The notes below the pieces were generated by a model, which did no database searches, was not told where the DNA came from, and was given only the letters and a program-made list of their open reading frames with translations. This document shows, in pieces, positions 10,331-20,802 of a DNA stretch of 28,545 nt; positions within the stretch are counted from its first letter, which is position 1; the number at the start of each line of letters is the position of its first letter. Origin of the DNA: Alectoria sarmentosa (taxonomy: Eukaryota; Ascomycota; Lecanoromycetes; Lecanorales; Parmeliaceae); the NCBI GenBank assembly GCA_009733775.1, contig WOGZ01000390.1, forward strand, positions 1-28,545. Reading direction: 5' to 3'. The position numbers and the translations under genes were made by a program.

Positions 10331-11094
10331 CTCTTATTAATATATTATTCGAAATTAATCATAAATTAACGTTTATCGAAAAGAATTATATGATTTTTAA
10401 AAAGTTTTATGAAAAGTATTAATTCGTTATAAGCTTTTTTATATACGCTATATTAAAAATTCGTTTTAATATCATTTATGTTATTTTTTTAATTAATCGA
10501 TATTTAATTAATTTTATTTTAACGCATTAAAATGCGATTATTCGAATTTTTCGATATTTTAAAAACACGATATATTATAAATTCGTATATAAAAATTCTT
10601 TAAAGAATTTATTCGATTATATTGATTTTAATTAAATTGAAAATTCAATTCGAAAATTCATTTTCGATTATTTATTTAATTTAAATAATAACGTTATTAA
10701 TTAATTAAATAAACGTTAAATTATTATAATATTATTCATTTATAAAATAAAATATATCGATCAAACGTAAATTATTAAAAAAATTATTTGATTAAAAAAC
10801 CTTTTCAATTAATTTTTACGATTTAACGATTCGAATTTTAAAATCATCGTGATTTTTGAAAACAATTAAAACGCAATCGTTTTCGCAAAAAACGTTTAAT
10901 TTTATATTCACATTAAATACATTAATATCGTTCATCATTTTGTGCGTGAAAAAGTCAATAATAATATTATAAATATTTAATATATTCTCATTAACAAGCA
11001 AATAATTAATAATTTTATTAAGATTTTATATTTCGATAAATTTATTATCTTTCGCGATGTTTTTAAAATAAAAATAATCTTATATCATTTATTT
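10331..11094 (+). pseudogene. A: connection and RNase H domain
   Basis: Follows RT in the usual copia order. The C-terminal end reads NINIVHHFVREKVNN (about 10917-10960), matching the KHIDIxxHFIREKVENG block of copia RNase H. The decayed ADxLTKxL segment follows and ends FDKFIIFRDVFK. The minus-strand open frame at 10816-11001 is the antisense of this domain. RNase H would remove the RNA strand during reverse transcription. Confidence 0.82.
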
Positions 11095-12246
11095 AAGATT
11101 ATTTGAATCGTTATTTCAAAAAAGACGTTTAAAACGTTTAAATCGTTTAAATCGTTATTATTATTTAACGCCCTCAATTTCAAAAAAGCGATTTCATTAA
11201 TTTTCACATTTCGAATAATCGATCGAATAATCGATCGAATAATCGATCGAGATCGAAATTATTCGCAAAATCTTAATATCAATCTTGACGTATCAAAACT
11301 TCGTTATATCATTATTATATCAAAAATTGATTTATCGTTATTATAATTATAATCACAAACTCTGCGAGTTTCTTTTCGAAACATTTATATTTATATACGA
11401 TTCAAATCTAAGATGTGCGTCGTCATTTAAAAGATTATTATCGTCGATTTCTCGTCAATTGCCTTAAATATTCTCATAAGATCATCGTATTTATATCTTT
11501 TAAAATTATCATATTTATGCTTTTAAAGTTATTATATTTATGTTTTTAAACGTTATTGTCGTTATCATTATTATATATATCGTTATTATATATCGTTCGC
11601 ATATACGCTATCAGTCATTATCGTCAAACATTAATATTTTAAAATAATTCTTACGAATCTTGCAATTAATCGCATATATGCATATATATGCATATACAAT
11701 TCGAAATATTTCGTTCAATCGAAAAATAAATTTTCATATATATTTATCGATTATATGTTAATCGATTTTTGATGTGCATCAAATAAACTGAAAATAAATT
11801 TGTCAAAAAACGATTTTTCGTCAAAAAGTGAATTTTTTTTATATAACATCGTGGCGAATATGTTCAAAAGAACATAATCGTTTTCAGATTTTCGATTTTC
11901 ATTCTTTTTATTCGACTTTAAACATCGCGAGTTTCGAATCTCGTTTTTTGAAATTCGAATATTTATGAGAGAGAGAGATAATGTATAAGAGATAAAAGTG
12001 ATTTATGAAATAAGAGTGATTTATGAAAGAAATGATTATTTTCTTTTTTCGAATTTTTATTGTTTTTATTCGATTTTGAATATCGCGAGTTTCGAATCTT
12101 ATATTTGAAATTCGAGTTTTTATGAGATATATAGAAAATAAGAAAAATGCATAAAGATGATTTCATTCGACGTTAAATTCATTATAATTATCCGACGCTC
12201 GATTTATTTTATTTATTCGATATTCGATTTTTCTAAAAGTATGCGT
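11095..12246 (+). other. A: conserved non-coding 3' region
   Basis: Between pol and the 3' LTR there is about 1.1 kb with no domain-like frame, collinear with B (12520-13700), F (26345-27497), E and D. It contains short TCGATCGAAT repeats (11216-11250) and TTATCATTATT-type runs. A conserved block at 11796-11885 contains the perfect hairpin TATGTTC-AAAA-GAACATA (11859-11876). A segment around 11881-11970 is repeated at about 12041-12125. Its role is unknown; it may hold RNA signals for packaging or 3' end formation. Confidence 0.7.
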
Positions 12247-12257
12247 GCGAAGAAGAA
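12247..12257 (+). other. A: polypurine tract
   Basis: GCGAAGAAGAA directly before the 3' LTR. F has GCGAAGGGGAA at the same place, so two or three G have become A. Confidence 0.75.
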
Positions 12258-12382
12258 TGTCGAAATTTAAATTATATGATAGATCACGTGATATGAGCGC
12301 ATGCGCTCGTAATATAGGTCGCATTTTCCTTTATAACACTTTTAAAGTAATATAATTAAATGTTTTACATCATATTTTTATA
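12258..12382 (+). repeat. A: 3' LTR
   Basis: 125 bp starting TGTCGAAATTTAAATTATA and ending ATATTTTTATA. It keeps the perfect palindrome GAGCGCATGCGCTC (12295-12308) and the E-box TCACGTGA (12284-12291). Confidence 0.9.
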
Positions 12383-12398
12383 CGTAAATCGAAGATTT
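12383..12398 (-). mobile_element. 16-bp island of C between A and B, carrying both target duplications
   Basis: CGTAAATCGAAGATTT. The first five bases are the right target duplication of A and the last five the left target duplication of B. The same sequence occurs uninterrupted in the gag of B (18099-18114) and, with one transition and reversed, in F (21884-21899). Confidence 0.92.
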
Positions 12399-12508
12399 TG
12401 TGAAAATATAATGTAGAACACTTAGTTATATTACTTTAAGAGTGTTATAAAGAAAAGTGCGATTAAGTTATAAGCGCATGCGCCCGTCACGTGACTTGAA
12501 TTTCGACA
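12399..12508 (-). repeat. B: 3' LTR
   Basis: 110 bp; on the plus strand it starts TGTGAAAATATAATG and ends AATTTCGACA. It contains CACGTGA and GCGCATGCGC. The least mutated LTR end pair in the window: TGT and ACA are both intact. Confidence 0.9.
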
Positions 12509-12519
12509 CTCCCCTTCGC
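12509..12519 (-). other. B: polypurine tract
   Basis: Plus strand CTCCCCTTCGC, read on the minus strand as GCGAAGGGGAG directly before TGTCGAAAT. Unmutated purine run. Confidence 0.8.
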
Positions 12520-13700
12520 ACGCATACTTTTAGAAAAATCGAACGTCGAATAAATAAGGTGAATCGAGCGTCGGGTAATTATAATGAGTTTAACGTCGAA
12601 TAATTAATGTGAAATCATTTTTATGCACCTTTCTTACCCCTTATACGTTTCATAAAAATTCGAATTTCAAATATAAGATTCGAAACTCGCGATGTTTAAA
12701 ACCGAACAAAAACAATGAAAATTCGAAAAAAATGTGATCATTTCTTTTTTCATAAACCATTTTTATTTTATAAATCACTTTTATTTTTTATATATCATTT
12801 CTCCCCCTCATAAATATTCGAATTTTAAAAATGAAATTCGAAATTCGCGATGTTCAAAACCGAATAAAAAAAATGAAAATCGAAAATTTGAAAACGATTA
12901 TGTTCTTTTGAATATATTCGTCACGATGTCACATAAAGAAAATTCCACTTTTTAACGAAAAACCGTTTTTTGATAAATTTATTTTTAGTTTATTTAATGC
13001 ACATCAAAAATCGATCGACATATAATCGATGAATATATGTGAGAGTTTATTTTTCGATTGAATGAAATATTTCGAATTGCATATACATATATATATATGC
13101 ATACGATCGATTATAAGATTCGTGAGAGTCTTTTTAAAATATTGATATTTAATAATAATGATTAATGAAATGCATATAAATTGCGATCGATACATTGCGA
13201 CAATGATAATGATGATAATAACGACAATAACGTTTAAGAATATGAATATAATGATCTTAAAAATATAAGCATAATAATTTCAAAAGATTTGAATATAATA
13301 ATCTTGATGAGAATATTCAAGGCGATTAACGAAAAGACGACGATAACGATATTTTAAATAACGTCGCAGATTTCAAATTTGAATCGAACATAAAAATAAA
13401 TCTTTCGAAAAAAGATTCGCATATTTGATGATTATAATTATAATAACGATAAATTAATTTTTGATATTATAATGATATGACGAAGTTTTTAACATATCAA
13501 AATTAATATTAAGGTTTTGCGAATAATTTCGATTTCGATCGATCATTCGATCAATTATTTAAAATGTGAAAATTAATGAAATCGCTTTCTTGAAATTGCG
13601 AGCGTTAAATAATAACAACGACTTAAACGTTTTTCTTAAAATAATGATTCAGATAATTTTGAATAAATGATATGAGATTATTTTTATCTTAAAAACATCG
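12520..13700 (-). other. B: conserved non-coding 3' region
   Basis: Mirror copy of the 3' region of A. The repeated block occurs at about 12655-12735 and 12815-12890, and the conserved hairpin block at about 12890-12985. Small open frames on either strand here are not conserved as proteins and are set aside. Confidence 0.7.
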
Positions 13701-14400
13701 CGAAAGATAACAAATTTATCGAAATATAAGATTTTGATAAAATCATTAATTATTTATTTGTTAATAATAATATATTAAATATTCACAATATCATTATTGA
13801 CTTTTTCGCGCATAAAATGATAAACGATGTTAATATGTTTAATGTGAGCATAAAATTAAGCGTTCTTTATAAAAACGATTACGTTTTAATTATTCTCCAA
13901 AATCACGATAATCTTGAAATTCGAATCGTCAAATCGCAAAAATTAATTAAAAAGATTTTTCAATCAAATAACTTTTTTAATAATTTGCGTTTAATCGATA
14001 TATTTTATTTTATAAATGAATAATATTATAATAATTTAACGTTTATTTAATTAATTAATAACGTTATTATTCAAATTGAATAAATAATCGAAAATGAACC
14101 TTCGAGTTGAATTTTTAATTTAATTAAAATTAATATAATCGAATAAATTCTTTAAAGAGTCTTTATATACGAATTCGTAATGCATTATATTTTTAAAATA
14201 TCGAAAAATTCAAATAATCGCATTTTAATGCGTTGAAATAAAATTAATTGAATATCGATTAATTAAGGAAATAATATAAATAATATCGAAACGAATTTTT
14301 AATATAATGTATATAAAAAAGCTCATAACGAATTAATATTTTTTATAAAACTTTTTAAAAATCAAATAATTCTCTTCGATGAGCGTTAATTTACGATTAA
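13701..14400 (-). pseudogene. B: connection and RNase H domain
   Basis: Minus-strand copy of 10331-11094. The HFxREKV block lies at about 13790-13825. The 68-codon plus-strand open frame at 13817-14023 is its antisense and is not a separate gene. Confidence 0.75.
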
Positions 14401-15110
14401 TTTCGAATAATATATTAATAAAAATGAGATTTTAATATTTGAAATGATTGAAAAAGCGTATAATATACGTTTTTTATTTTAAACGAATAATATCGTTATG
14501 ATAATCTCTTTTAATGATTATATTCAAATAAAAAACACATAATTTCAAATTTAATTTATGAAATTTAACATTTAAAACATTTTTAATTCATTTAATAACG
14601 ACTTTATTGCGATTAATAATCAAAACATTATCAATATAAAACGTTATAATAATAATTTTTTTAAAATTTATAAACACATTATTATTTAATTCGATAAAAT
14701 TAAAATCGAATTTTTTTATATAAATCAAAAAATGTTAATATCAAACCTTGAAAGATTGCTTTAAATTATAAAAAATCTTATTTAATTTGTAAACCTTGAT
14801 ATTATTCTTATTAAAACCTTTAAATTATTGAATATAAATATTTTTTCAAATATCGTTATAAAGAAAAACGATTTTAACGTTTATTTATTTTATATTTTAA
14901 TTTATAATCGTTATAAACGCAAAAATCGCTTTATAATTTATAAATTTTATTATTAACGCGAAAATGTCATAATAATCATAATCCTTTTATTGTTCGAATC
15001 CTTAAACAATTTAACGTGTCTTATAATAAATAACTTTTCTTTTAAAACTTCGTTTCACGATATAAATTTAACGATTTCGAAAAATACGAATTTTTGAAAA
15101 CGTTTAAATA
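14401..15110 (-). pseudogene. B: reverse transcriptase, active site mutated to YIDN
   Basis: Minus-strand RT collinear with A. The active site reads FYIDNVLIINR (14627-14638 for YIDN), against YVDD in A: both changes are single G-to-A transitions. Loss of the second Asp removes a metal ligand. Confidence 0.87.
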
Positions 15111-15435
15111 AGATATTAAATGTTATTATTCATAAAAAACTTAAATTTATTTCGCATAATTTTTATTTTAATAAATTTCGAAAATATCGACGAAAAAGAA
15201 ACGACGATAAGTTTAACAATTAATGTAATAAATTTAATAAATGTTATAAATACACGCATTGCAATAATAATAAAATGAAATTTTTGAAAACGATTAACGA
15301 TTAATGATAATCGAATATTCGTTAATGATAATCGATTTGACGATTTAATCGAAATTATAAATTTAACGTTTAATAATATAATGATATTTTATTTATTTAA
15401 TGTTTTCGTTATAACGAATATTAATATAAAAAAAC
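15111..15435 (-). pseudogene. B: shortened integrase-RT linker
   Basis: Compared with C (1991-2485), about 200 bp are missing at about 15140-15160, where sequence matching C near 2010 passes directly into sequence matching C near 2255. Either an internal deletion or a length variant of the subfamily. Confidence 0.65.
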
Positions 15436-15780
15436 GTTAACGTTTATTTGAAAATTTATAAATTTTAATTTTCTCTTCGAAATTTATAAAATGTGAATGT
15501 TTTTTAATGAAATGTATATCGTTAATGCGAATAATCTTCTTTTTAATTAAATTATAAAAACGAAAAATGAATTTGTTTTCGTAATTTAAAAAGATATATT
15601 TCTCACTTTTATTTATAAACTTTTTTTAAATACGCTTTAAAACGTAAACGATGAAATTAATGATACGCAAATAAAAAAAAATTTACGATAATAAAAGATT
15701 TTGAAAAATGTGACGATGATTTTAATATTAAAAAAACGTATCGTTAAATAATTAATTATAATCATTATTTCAAATCAAAA
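15436..15780 (-). pseudogene. B: integrase C-terminal SH3-like domain
   Basis: Minus-strand copy of the A segment 8780-9110, called by collinearity and shared codons near both ends; several stops. Confidence 0.65.
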
Positions 15781-15879
15781 AAATTTGTTAAAATTGAAAT
15801 TTAACAAAATTAAATACATTTTATTCATCAAAATTTGATCAAATCATTCGACGATTTCATTTATTTTAAAATTATTTAT

Positions 15880-16380
15880 AATAATGAATTTTTATTTGAT
15901 GCTCGTTTGAGCGAAACATTTCAAATTTTTTTTATTAATATATTCGTTTTCATTATCGAGACGAATGCGATTAATTCGATAATCGTAAAATTTTAAATAA
16001 ATTTTGAAACGCAAAAATATAATGAAAATTTCATTTTTATAACGAATATAATAAATCTTAAAATAATATATAAAATCATTTTTAAATGTTATAAAATATT
16101 TATAATCGTTGAAATTAATAAAAATCAAAGATTTAATAAAATCGTTATAAATAAATTCGTTCGATAAAATATCGAAAATTATGAAATTATTTTAAAAAAC
16201 AATCTTTTGATGATTCATCATATAACATTCGCAAATGTATTCTTTAATAATGTTTTTAAAAAAATTCACATTTATAACGATATTGAAAAATTTATTAAAA
16301 ATTTATTAATTTAAATAATTTATGCGAATATATTATAATTAATAAATCGAATTCGAAAAAACGTTATAATGATCAAAGCA
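15880..16380 (-). pseudogene. B: integrase catalytic core and zinc-binding domain
   Basis: The core is open at 15892-16128 (minus): DYKYFITFKNDF, RYKNEIF, RLDNENEY. The first Asp is Asn; the second Asp and the Glu are kept. Upstream, at 16222-16233, the ICECY segment of the HHCC domain is visible, with the last Cys changed to Tyr as in A. Confidence 0.87.
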
Positions 16381-16900
16381 TTATTATTTTTTCATAAATT
16401 CAAAATAAATAAATCGCGATTTCGCGTATCGATTATTATTATATTATTTTGAATTAAAACATAATCTTTTTTATAAAAAACGATTTTAATGTCGATATTT
16501 AAGAACTTTTTAATCGATAAAAGATTGACGTTTATATCGAATATAAAACATTGAAAATCGTTAAAATAATGCGTTTATCATTAACATTACAATTAAAATT
16601 AATAATATCGCAAATCAAAAATTAAATTTTGATGTTTTTAATATCTTTGATAAATCGAAATTAAACTTTGATATAAATAATGAATATCGAATAATCGATA
16701 AAAAAATAACGAATATAATCAAAATTTATCATAATTCGAATATCAAAATTCATAAATTTAACGAATAACAACTTTTTGTTCAAATCAAAATTTATTATTA
16801 AATTAATAAAATCGTCGTTTTGATTTGCTTGATTAATTGCACTCAAAATATTAAAATCATTTAAAATAAAATTCGAATAACTTTGATCGTTCAATTCGTT
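16381..16900 (-). pseudogene. B: GAG-pre-integrase and protease
   Basis: The protease part is open at 16661-16894 (minus): NDQSYSNFILNDFNIL, then INFDYIRYFFID with the motif codons at 16706-16726 (D-S-G-C-T-R-H family pattern, here N-F-D-Y-I-R-Y). The pre-integrase part at about 16385-16640 carries the NLLSI and FYKKD signatures. Confidence 0.83.
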
Positions 16901-18110
16901 TAAAAATGTTATATAAATATAAATTATTATTTTTTGAAATATACGTTATATTAACGTTGAGATAATTATTTTTCTTTAAAACAAAAACGTTAAATAACGC
17001 TTTTTCAATGCGTTTGCGTTTAACATTTAAAATATTAAAATTCGAATAAATGATATCGATTTGCGTCCTCTTTTTTTTGTTTTTTTTTTATAAACTTTTC
17101 AAATTTTAAATAAGAGAATTTAATTTAATATTTAATAAAGAAATGTTTAAATTTATAATTAACGACCTTATAAAAAACATAAATTTCGCGATTAATGAAA
17201 TTAAAATCGTCGAAATCGTTTTTAACGAATTGTTTATCTTTGTTATTGCGATAAACAAATATAATAACATTATCTTTTTTGATTATAAATATACGACGTT
17301 TTTCGTTTATTGCGTCATAAATAATTAAATCGAATTTAATTAATTTCGAATTATAAAATATATAAATTTGAATATAAATCGTTATAAAAACATCGTAAAT
17401 TTCGTCGAATTTCATAAAAAAGAATTAAATGAGATAAAATTTCGATAATGATAATAAATCGTTTAAATCAACGATTTCAACGTTAATTTTGCGAAAATCC
17501 TTTTCATATTAACGAATGTTCTTTTCGAAATTAATGTTAATGTTATATAATTAACGCACAAATTCGATATAAAATTCAAAATTTATAAATTTATAATAAA
17601 TATCGATAACGTTCAACATAATTTGAGGATTTTTATTATGTTTTTTGATAAATTAACGATTAACGTAATTAAAACGTTAACGAATAATCACATAAATTTT
17701 AAATTTGATGATGTTAATAAAAAATTGAAAATTATTTAATATTAATTAATCGTTGATATCTTCGCTTCATTTGATATATTCGATAATAAATTTCAAAATA
17801 ATAATGAAAATTAAAAAAAAATTGTTTTCATTATTTATAAAAACATTTTTAATAACATTTTAAACGTTAAATTCAATCATTAATATCGAAAAAGATAAAT
17901 AAAAAATATATAAAAGATTAATAATAATAACGAAAATAACGAAAACAAAGGTTTTATTATAATTAAAAACGAATCGAAAAAATCATTTTAAAAAATGCCG
18001 CTTTAAAAAGATATCGAAATAAATAAATTCGATAATGATTCAAAAAATGATTCGAACATTTCAAAAAAATTGATAAACGAGATCGTTTGTTTTTAACGCG
18101 TAAATCGAAG
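16901..18110 (-). pseudogene. B: gag
   Basis: Open at 17125-17415 (minus), with FDEIYDVFITIYIQ, NEKRRIFIIKKDN and NREIYVFYKVVNYKFKHFFIK. Tyr residues at the positions expected for zinc-knuckle Cys and His (Y-x2-Y-x4-Y) fit Cys-to-Tyr and His-to-Tyr transitions. The plus-strand frame 17143-17328 is antisense. Upstream to 18110 the gag frame is broken by stops. Confidence 0.65.
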
Positions 18111-19164
18111 ATTTCGATATTATTTAAAACGTCAAATAACTTTTCATTAATTTTAAAATCGTTATCGCATAATAATAATGTGAAAAAAATGAAAAAAATG
18201 CTTTATTAATTTTCGTCAAAATCGTTTAAATTCTTATTAATATCAATTAATTATTATTATTATATTTTAAAATCTTATAATAATAATGAGAAATGATTAT
18301 ACGAAAATTAATGATAAAGTTAAATGATAATATTATAATAAAATGATGTTAATGATACGAAAAATTTGATTTTAAATTTGATTAAAATTATATTAAATGC
18401 AATTATAAACGTGTAAATCTTTTTAAAAAATTCACATTCTTTTTATGTTATTTAATTAAAAATTCGAATTTAAAATATGTATTTCGACGATTATTATCGT
18501 AAAATTAAGATTAATCAAACTTTATAATTACGATAATAAAATGTTATTAATAATAAATAAAAAAATTAATAATACGTAAAATCTTAATTTCTTTTTTCAA
18601 AAGGTTTTTGAAATTAAAACGTCAATTTTGATACATAAAATTTATTATTTTTGATTTCAAATAGGTTTTTAAGCGCTTAAATAATAATGAAATCAATTTT
18701 AAATTGTTTTAAACGATAATCAAATTAATAATGATATTAATATTTAATTATTTAATTTATCTTATTGATTCGATATATCATTAAAAATATAAATTATTAA
18801 TTTAATAAAATGTCATAAAAATAAAAGCGTATTCTTTTTCATTTAATGTGTTTCACGCAAAGAAGTTGATAATGTTATAAAAATCTTATTATAATTCGAT
18901 CGCACGATCGTAAATCGTATGCGATTTCGATTAAAAACGAATAATTTCGATTCGTCGAAAATTAAAAGATTTTCAATTCTCGAATTTCGAATTATGATCG
19001 TTTAAATTCAAAGATCATTTTATGAATAAAAATTGTTTATTTTAAAAAAGTTGATGAATGAAGATTTTTATAATTGATTATTTCATTGCGATAAACATAA
19101 AATGTTTAAAAACAATTATAATCATAATGATGAATAAATAAATCATATTTATAACGATCGTCGA
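18111..19164 (-). other. B: 5' leader and possible gag N-terminus
   Basis: Same sequence family as A 5358-6480. It is followed on the right by a second direct copy belonging to C (19295-20365), which makes the pair look like a 1.2-kb tandem repeat. No start codon can be chosen. Confidence 0.5.
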
Positions 19165-19184
19165 GCAAGTTCGAGTTTATAATT
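19165..19184 (-). other. B: primer binding site, initiator tRNA-Met half type
   Basis: On the minus strand AATTATAAACTCGAACTTGC follows the LTR. Same site as in A and F; TTATAAAC is TTATGAGC with two G-to-A changes. Confidence 0.5.
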
Positions 19185-19294
19185 TATAAAAATATAATGT
19201 AAGACATTTAATTGTATTATTTTAAGAGTGTTACGAAGGAAAATGCGATTAAGTTATAAACGTATGCGTTCGTTACGTGACCTGAATTTCGATA
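19185..19294 (-). repeat. B: 5' LTR
   Basis: 110 bp with the same internal 15-bp deletion as its partner at 12399-12508. The terminal CACA and ACA have decayed to TATA and ATA. Confidence 0.9.
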
Positions 19295-20364
19295 GATTTC
19301 GATATCGCTTAAAACGTTAAATGATTTTTCGTTGATTTTAAAATCGTTATCGCACGATAATAATGTGAAAAAAGTGAAATAAATGCTTTATTAATCTTCG
19401 TTAAAATTATTTAAATTTTTATTAATATCAATTAATTATTATCGTTATATTTTAAGATTTTATAATAATAATAAGAAATGTTTATACGAGAATTGACGAT
19501 AAATTTAAACGATAATATTATAATGAAATGATGTTAATAATACGAAAGATTTGATTTTAAATTTAATAATAAAGATTAAATTCGATTAAAATTATATTAA
19601 GTGTAATTGCAAATGTGTAAATTTTTTTGAAAAATTCGTATTTTTCTTACATTATTTAATTAAAAATTCGAATTCAAAATATTCATTTTGATGATTATCA
19701 TCGTGAAATTGAAATTAATTAGATTTTATAATTATAATAATAAAATGTTATTAATAACGAATAAAAAATTCAATAATAAGATCTCAATCTTTTTTTTTAA
19801 AAGGTTTTTGAAATCAAAACGTTAATTTTGACACATAAAGTTTATTATATTTGATTTCAAATAAGTTTTTAAACGTTTAAATAATAATGAAATCAATTTT
19901 GAATTGTTTCAAACGATGATTAAATTGATAATAATATTAATATTCAATTATTTAATTTGTTTTATTAATTCGATATATCGTTGAAGATACAAATCATTAA
20001 TTTAATAAATTATCATGAAAATAAAGATGCATTTTTTTTATTTAATATGTCTCACGCAAAAAAATTAACAATGTTATAAAAATCTTATCATATTTCGATC
20101 GCACGATCGTGAATCGTATACGATTTCGATTAAAAACGAATAATTTCGGCTCGTCGAGAATTAAAAGATTTTTAATTTTCGAATTTCGAATTATAATCGT
20201 TTAAGTTCAAAAATTATTTTGTAAATAAAAATTATTTATTTTAAAAAGATTAATTAAATAAAGATTTTTATAATTGATTGTCTCATTGCGATGAGCATAA
20301 AATGTTTAAAAATAAATATAATTATAATGATGAATAAATAAATCATATTTGTAACGATCGTCGG
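19295..20364 (-). pseudogene. C: gag 5' part and leader
   Basis: Continuation of the C gag after B. It starts with the target duplication GATTT (19295-19299) and CGATATCGCTTAAAACG, which matches F at 21875-21891 in reverse. It runs to the primer site at 20365-20384. No reliable frame. Confidence 0.65.
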
Positions 20365-20384
20365 GCAAATTCGAATTTATAATT
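20365..20384 (-). other. C: primer binding site, initiator tRNA-Met half type
   Basis: On the minus strand AATTATAAATTCGAATTTGC follows the LTR, identical in design to the sites in A and B. Confidence 0.5.
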
Positions 20385-20507
20385 TATAAAAATATGATAT
20401 AAGACATTTAATTGTATTAATTTAAGAGTGTTACGAAGAAAAGTGCGATTAAGTTATAAACGCATACGCTCGTCACGTGACAAGGTCACGTAACCTAAAT
20501 TTCGACA
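20385..20507 (-). repeat. C: 5' LTR
   Basis: 123 bp, ending on the plus strand with AATTTCGACA. It holds the E-box TCACGTGA (20473-20480) followed by a second near copy, GTCACGTAAC. Confidence 0.9.
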
Positions 20508-20678
20508 ATGCACACCAAAAATCGATCGACACATAATCGATAAATATATGTGAGAGTAAATTTTTCGATTGAATAAAATATTTCGAGTTGTATATGTATA
20601 TATATATATATATGCGATCGATTATAAAGCTCATAAGGGTCGTTTTAAAATATTAATATTTGATAATAACGATTAATA
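20508..20678 (-). mobile_element. Element E: 3' non-coding region fragment between C and F
   Basis: 171 bp matching the minus-strand 3' region of B (about 12999-13170), from ATGCACACCAAAAATCG to GATTAATA. It ends with the target duplication TAATA of F (20674-20678). E resumes at 27633, so F lies inside E. C also lies inside E: the bases after its LTR are internal E sequence. Confidence 0.85.
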
Positions 20679-20802
20679 TATCGAAATTTAGGTCACGTGA
20701 TAGATCATATGATATGAGCGTATGCGCTCATAATTTAATCGCACTTTTTTTCATAACACTCTTAAATTAATACAATTAAATGTTTTATATTATATTTTCA
20801 TA
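20679..20802 (+). repeat. F: 5' LTR
   Basis: 124 bp; the initial TGT has decayed to TAT and the terminal CACA to CATA. Contains TCACGTGA and the palindrome GAGCG-TATG-CGCTC. Confidence 0.9.

Larger units (their letters stand above)
5213..12382 (+). mobile_element. Element A: complete copia-type LTR retrotransposon, RIP-inactivated
   Basis: A 7170-bp element with 125-bp LTRs at both ends and a CGTAA target duplication. Internal order on the plus strand: primer site, leader and gag, protease, integrase, RT, RNase H, a 1.1-kb non-coding region, and a polypurine tract. Integrase before RT defines the Ty1/copia (Pseudoviridae) order. By hand count the two LTRs differ at 18 of 125 positions, all transitions, with no indel. 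Stops are scattered through all frames. It is inserted in the gag of C in the opposite orientation. It is the only copy here with an unmutated YVDD RT motif. Confidence 0.92.
12399..19294 (-). mobile_element. Element B: complete copia-type LTR retrotransposon, RIP-inactivated
   Basis: A 6896-bp minus-strand element with two 110-bp LTRs and the target duplication GATTT (12394-12398 and 19295-19299). Same gene order as A. Both LTRs lack about 15 bp present in A, between two TCACGTGA copies, so the deletion predates or spread during its transposition and marks a subfamily. It lacks about 200 bp of the integrase-RT linker. Inserted in the gag of C, in the same orientation as C, 16 bp from A. Confidence 0.92.
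1407..20507 (-). mobile_element. Element C: copia-type LTR retrotransposon, interrupted by A and B and cut by D
   Basis: C occupies 1407-5212, 12383-12398 and 19295-20507, all read on the minus strand. Its 5' LTR is at 20385-20507, gag runs leftward, and pol ends inside RT at 1407 where D begins. Joining 5212 to 12388 and 12393 to 19295, with one copy of each target duplication kept, restores gag sequence that F carries uninterrupted around 21875-21905. That continuity proves that A and B were inserted into C. RNase H, the 3' region and the 3' LTR of C should lie left of the window beyond D. The right flank ATGCA (20508-20512) is the expected target duplication. Confidence 0.88.

Noticed and set aside
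13084..13104. TATATATATATGCAT-type runs suggesting a promoter or origin
   Set aside because: Simple repeats inside the retroelement 3' region, variable between copies, with no further signal.
12734..13195. Small open frames in the 3' region of B and similar ones at 11285-11467, 11963-12166, 26783-27013 and 27106-27315
   Set aside because: Frames and lengths are not shared between copies, the sequences are low complexity, and no domain is recognisable.
13817..14023. 68-codon open frame, with relatives at 10816-11001 (-) and 25998-26204 (-)
   Set aside because: Antisense of the RNase H domain in B, A and F; the opposite strand gives the recognisable HFxREKV and DNQ-type blocks.
18111..20507. 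Apparent 1.2-kb tandem duplication of leader plus LTR
   Set aside because: Explained by B having inserted into the gag of C in the same orientation; the target duplication GATTT marks the junction at 19295.
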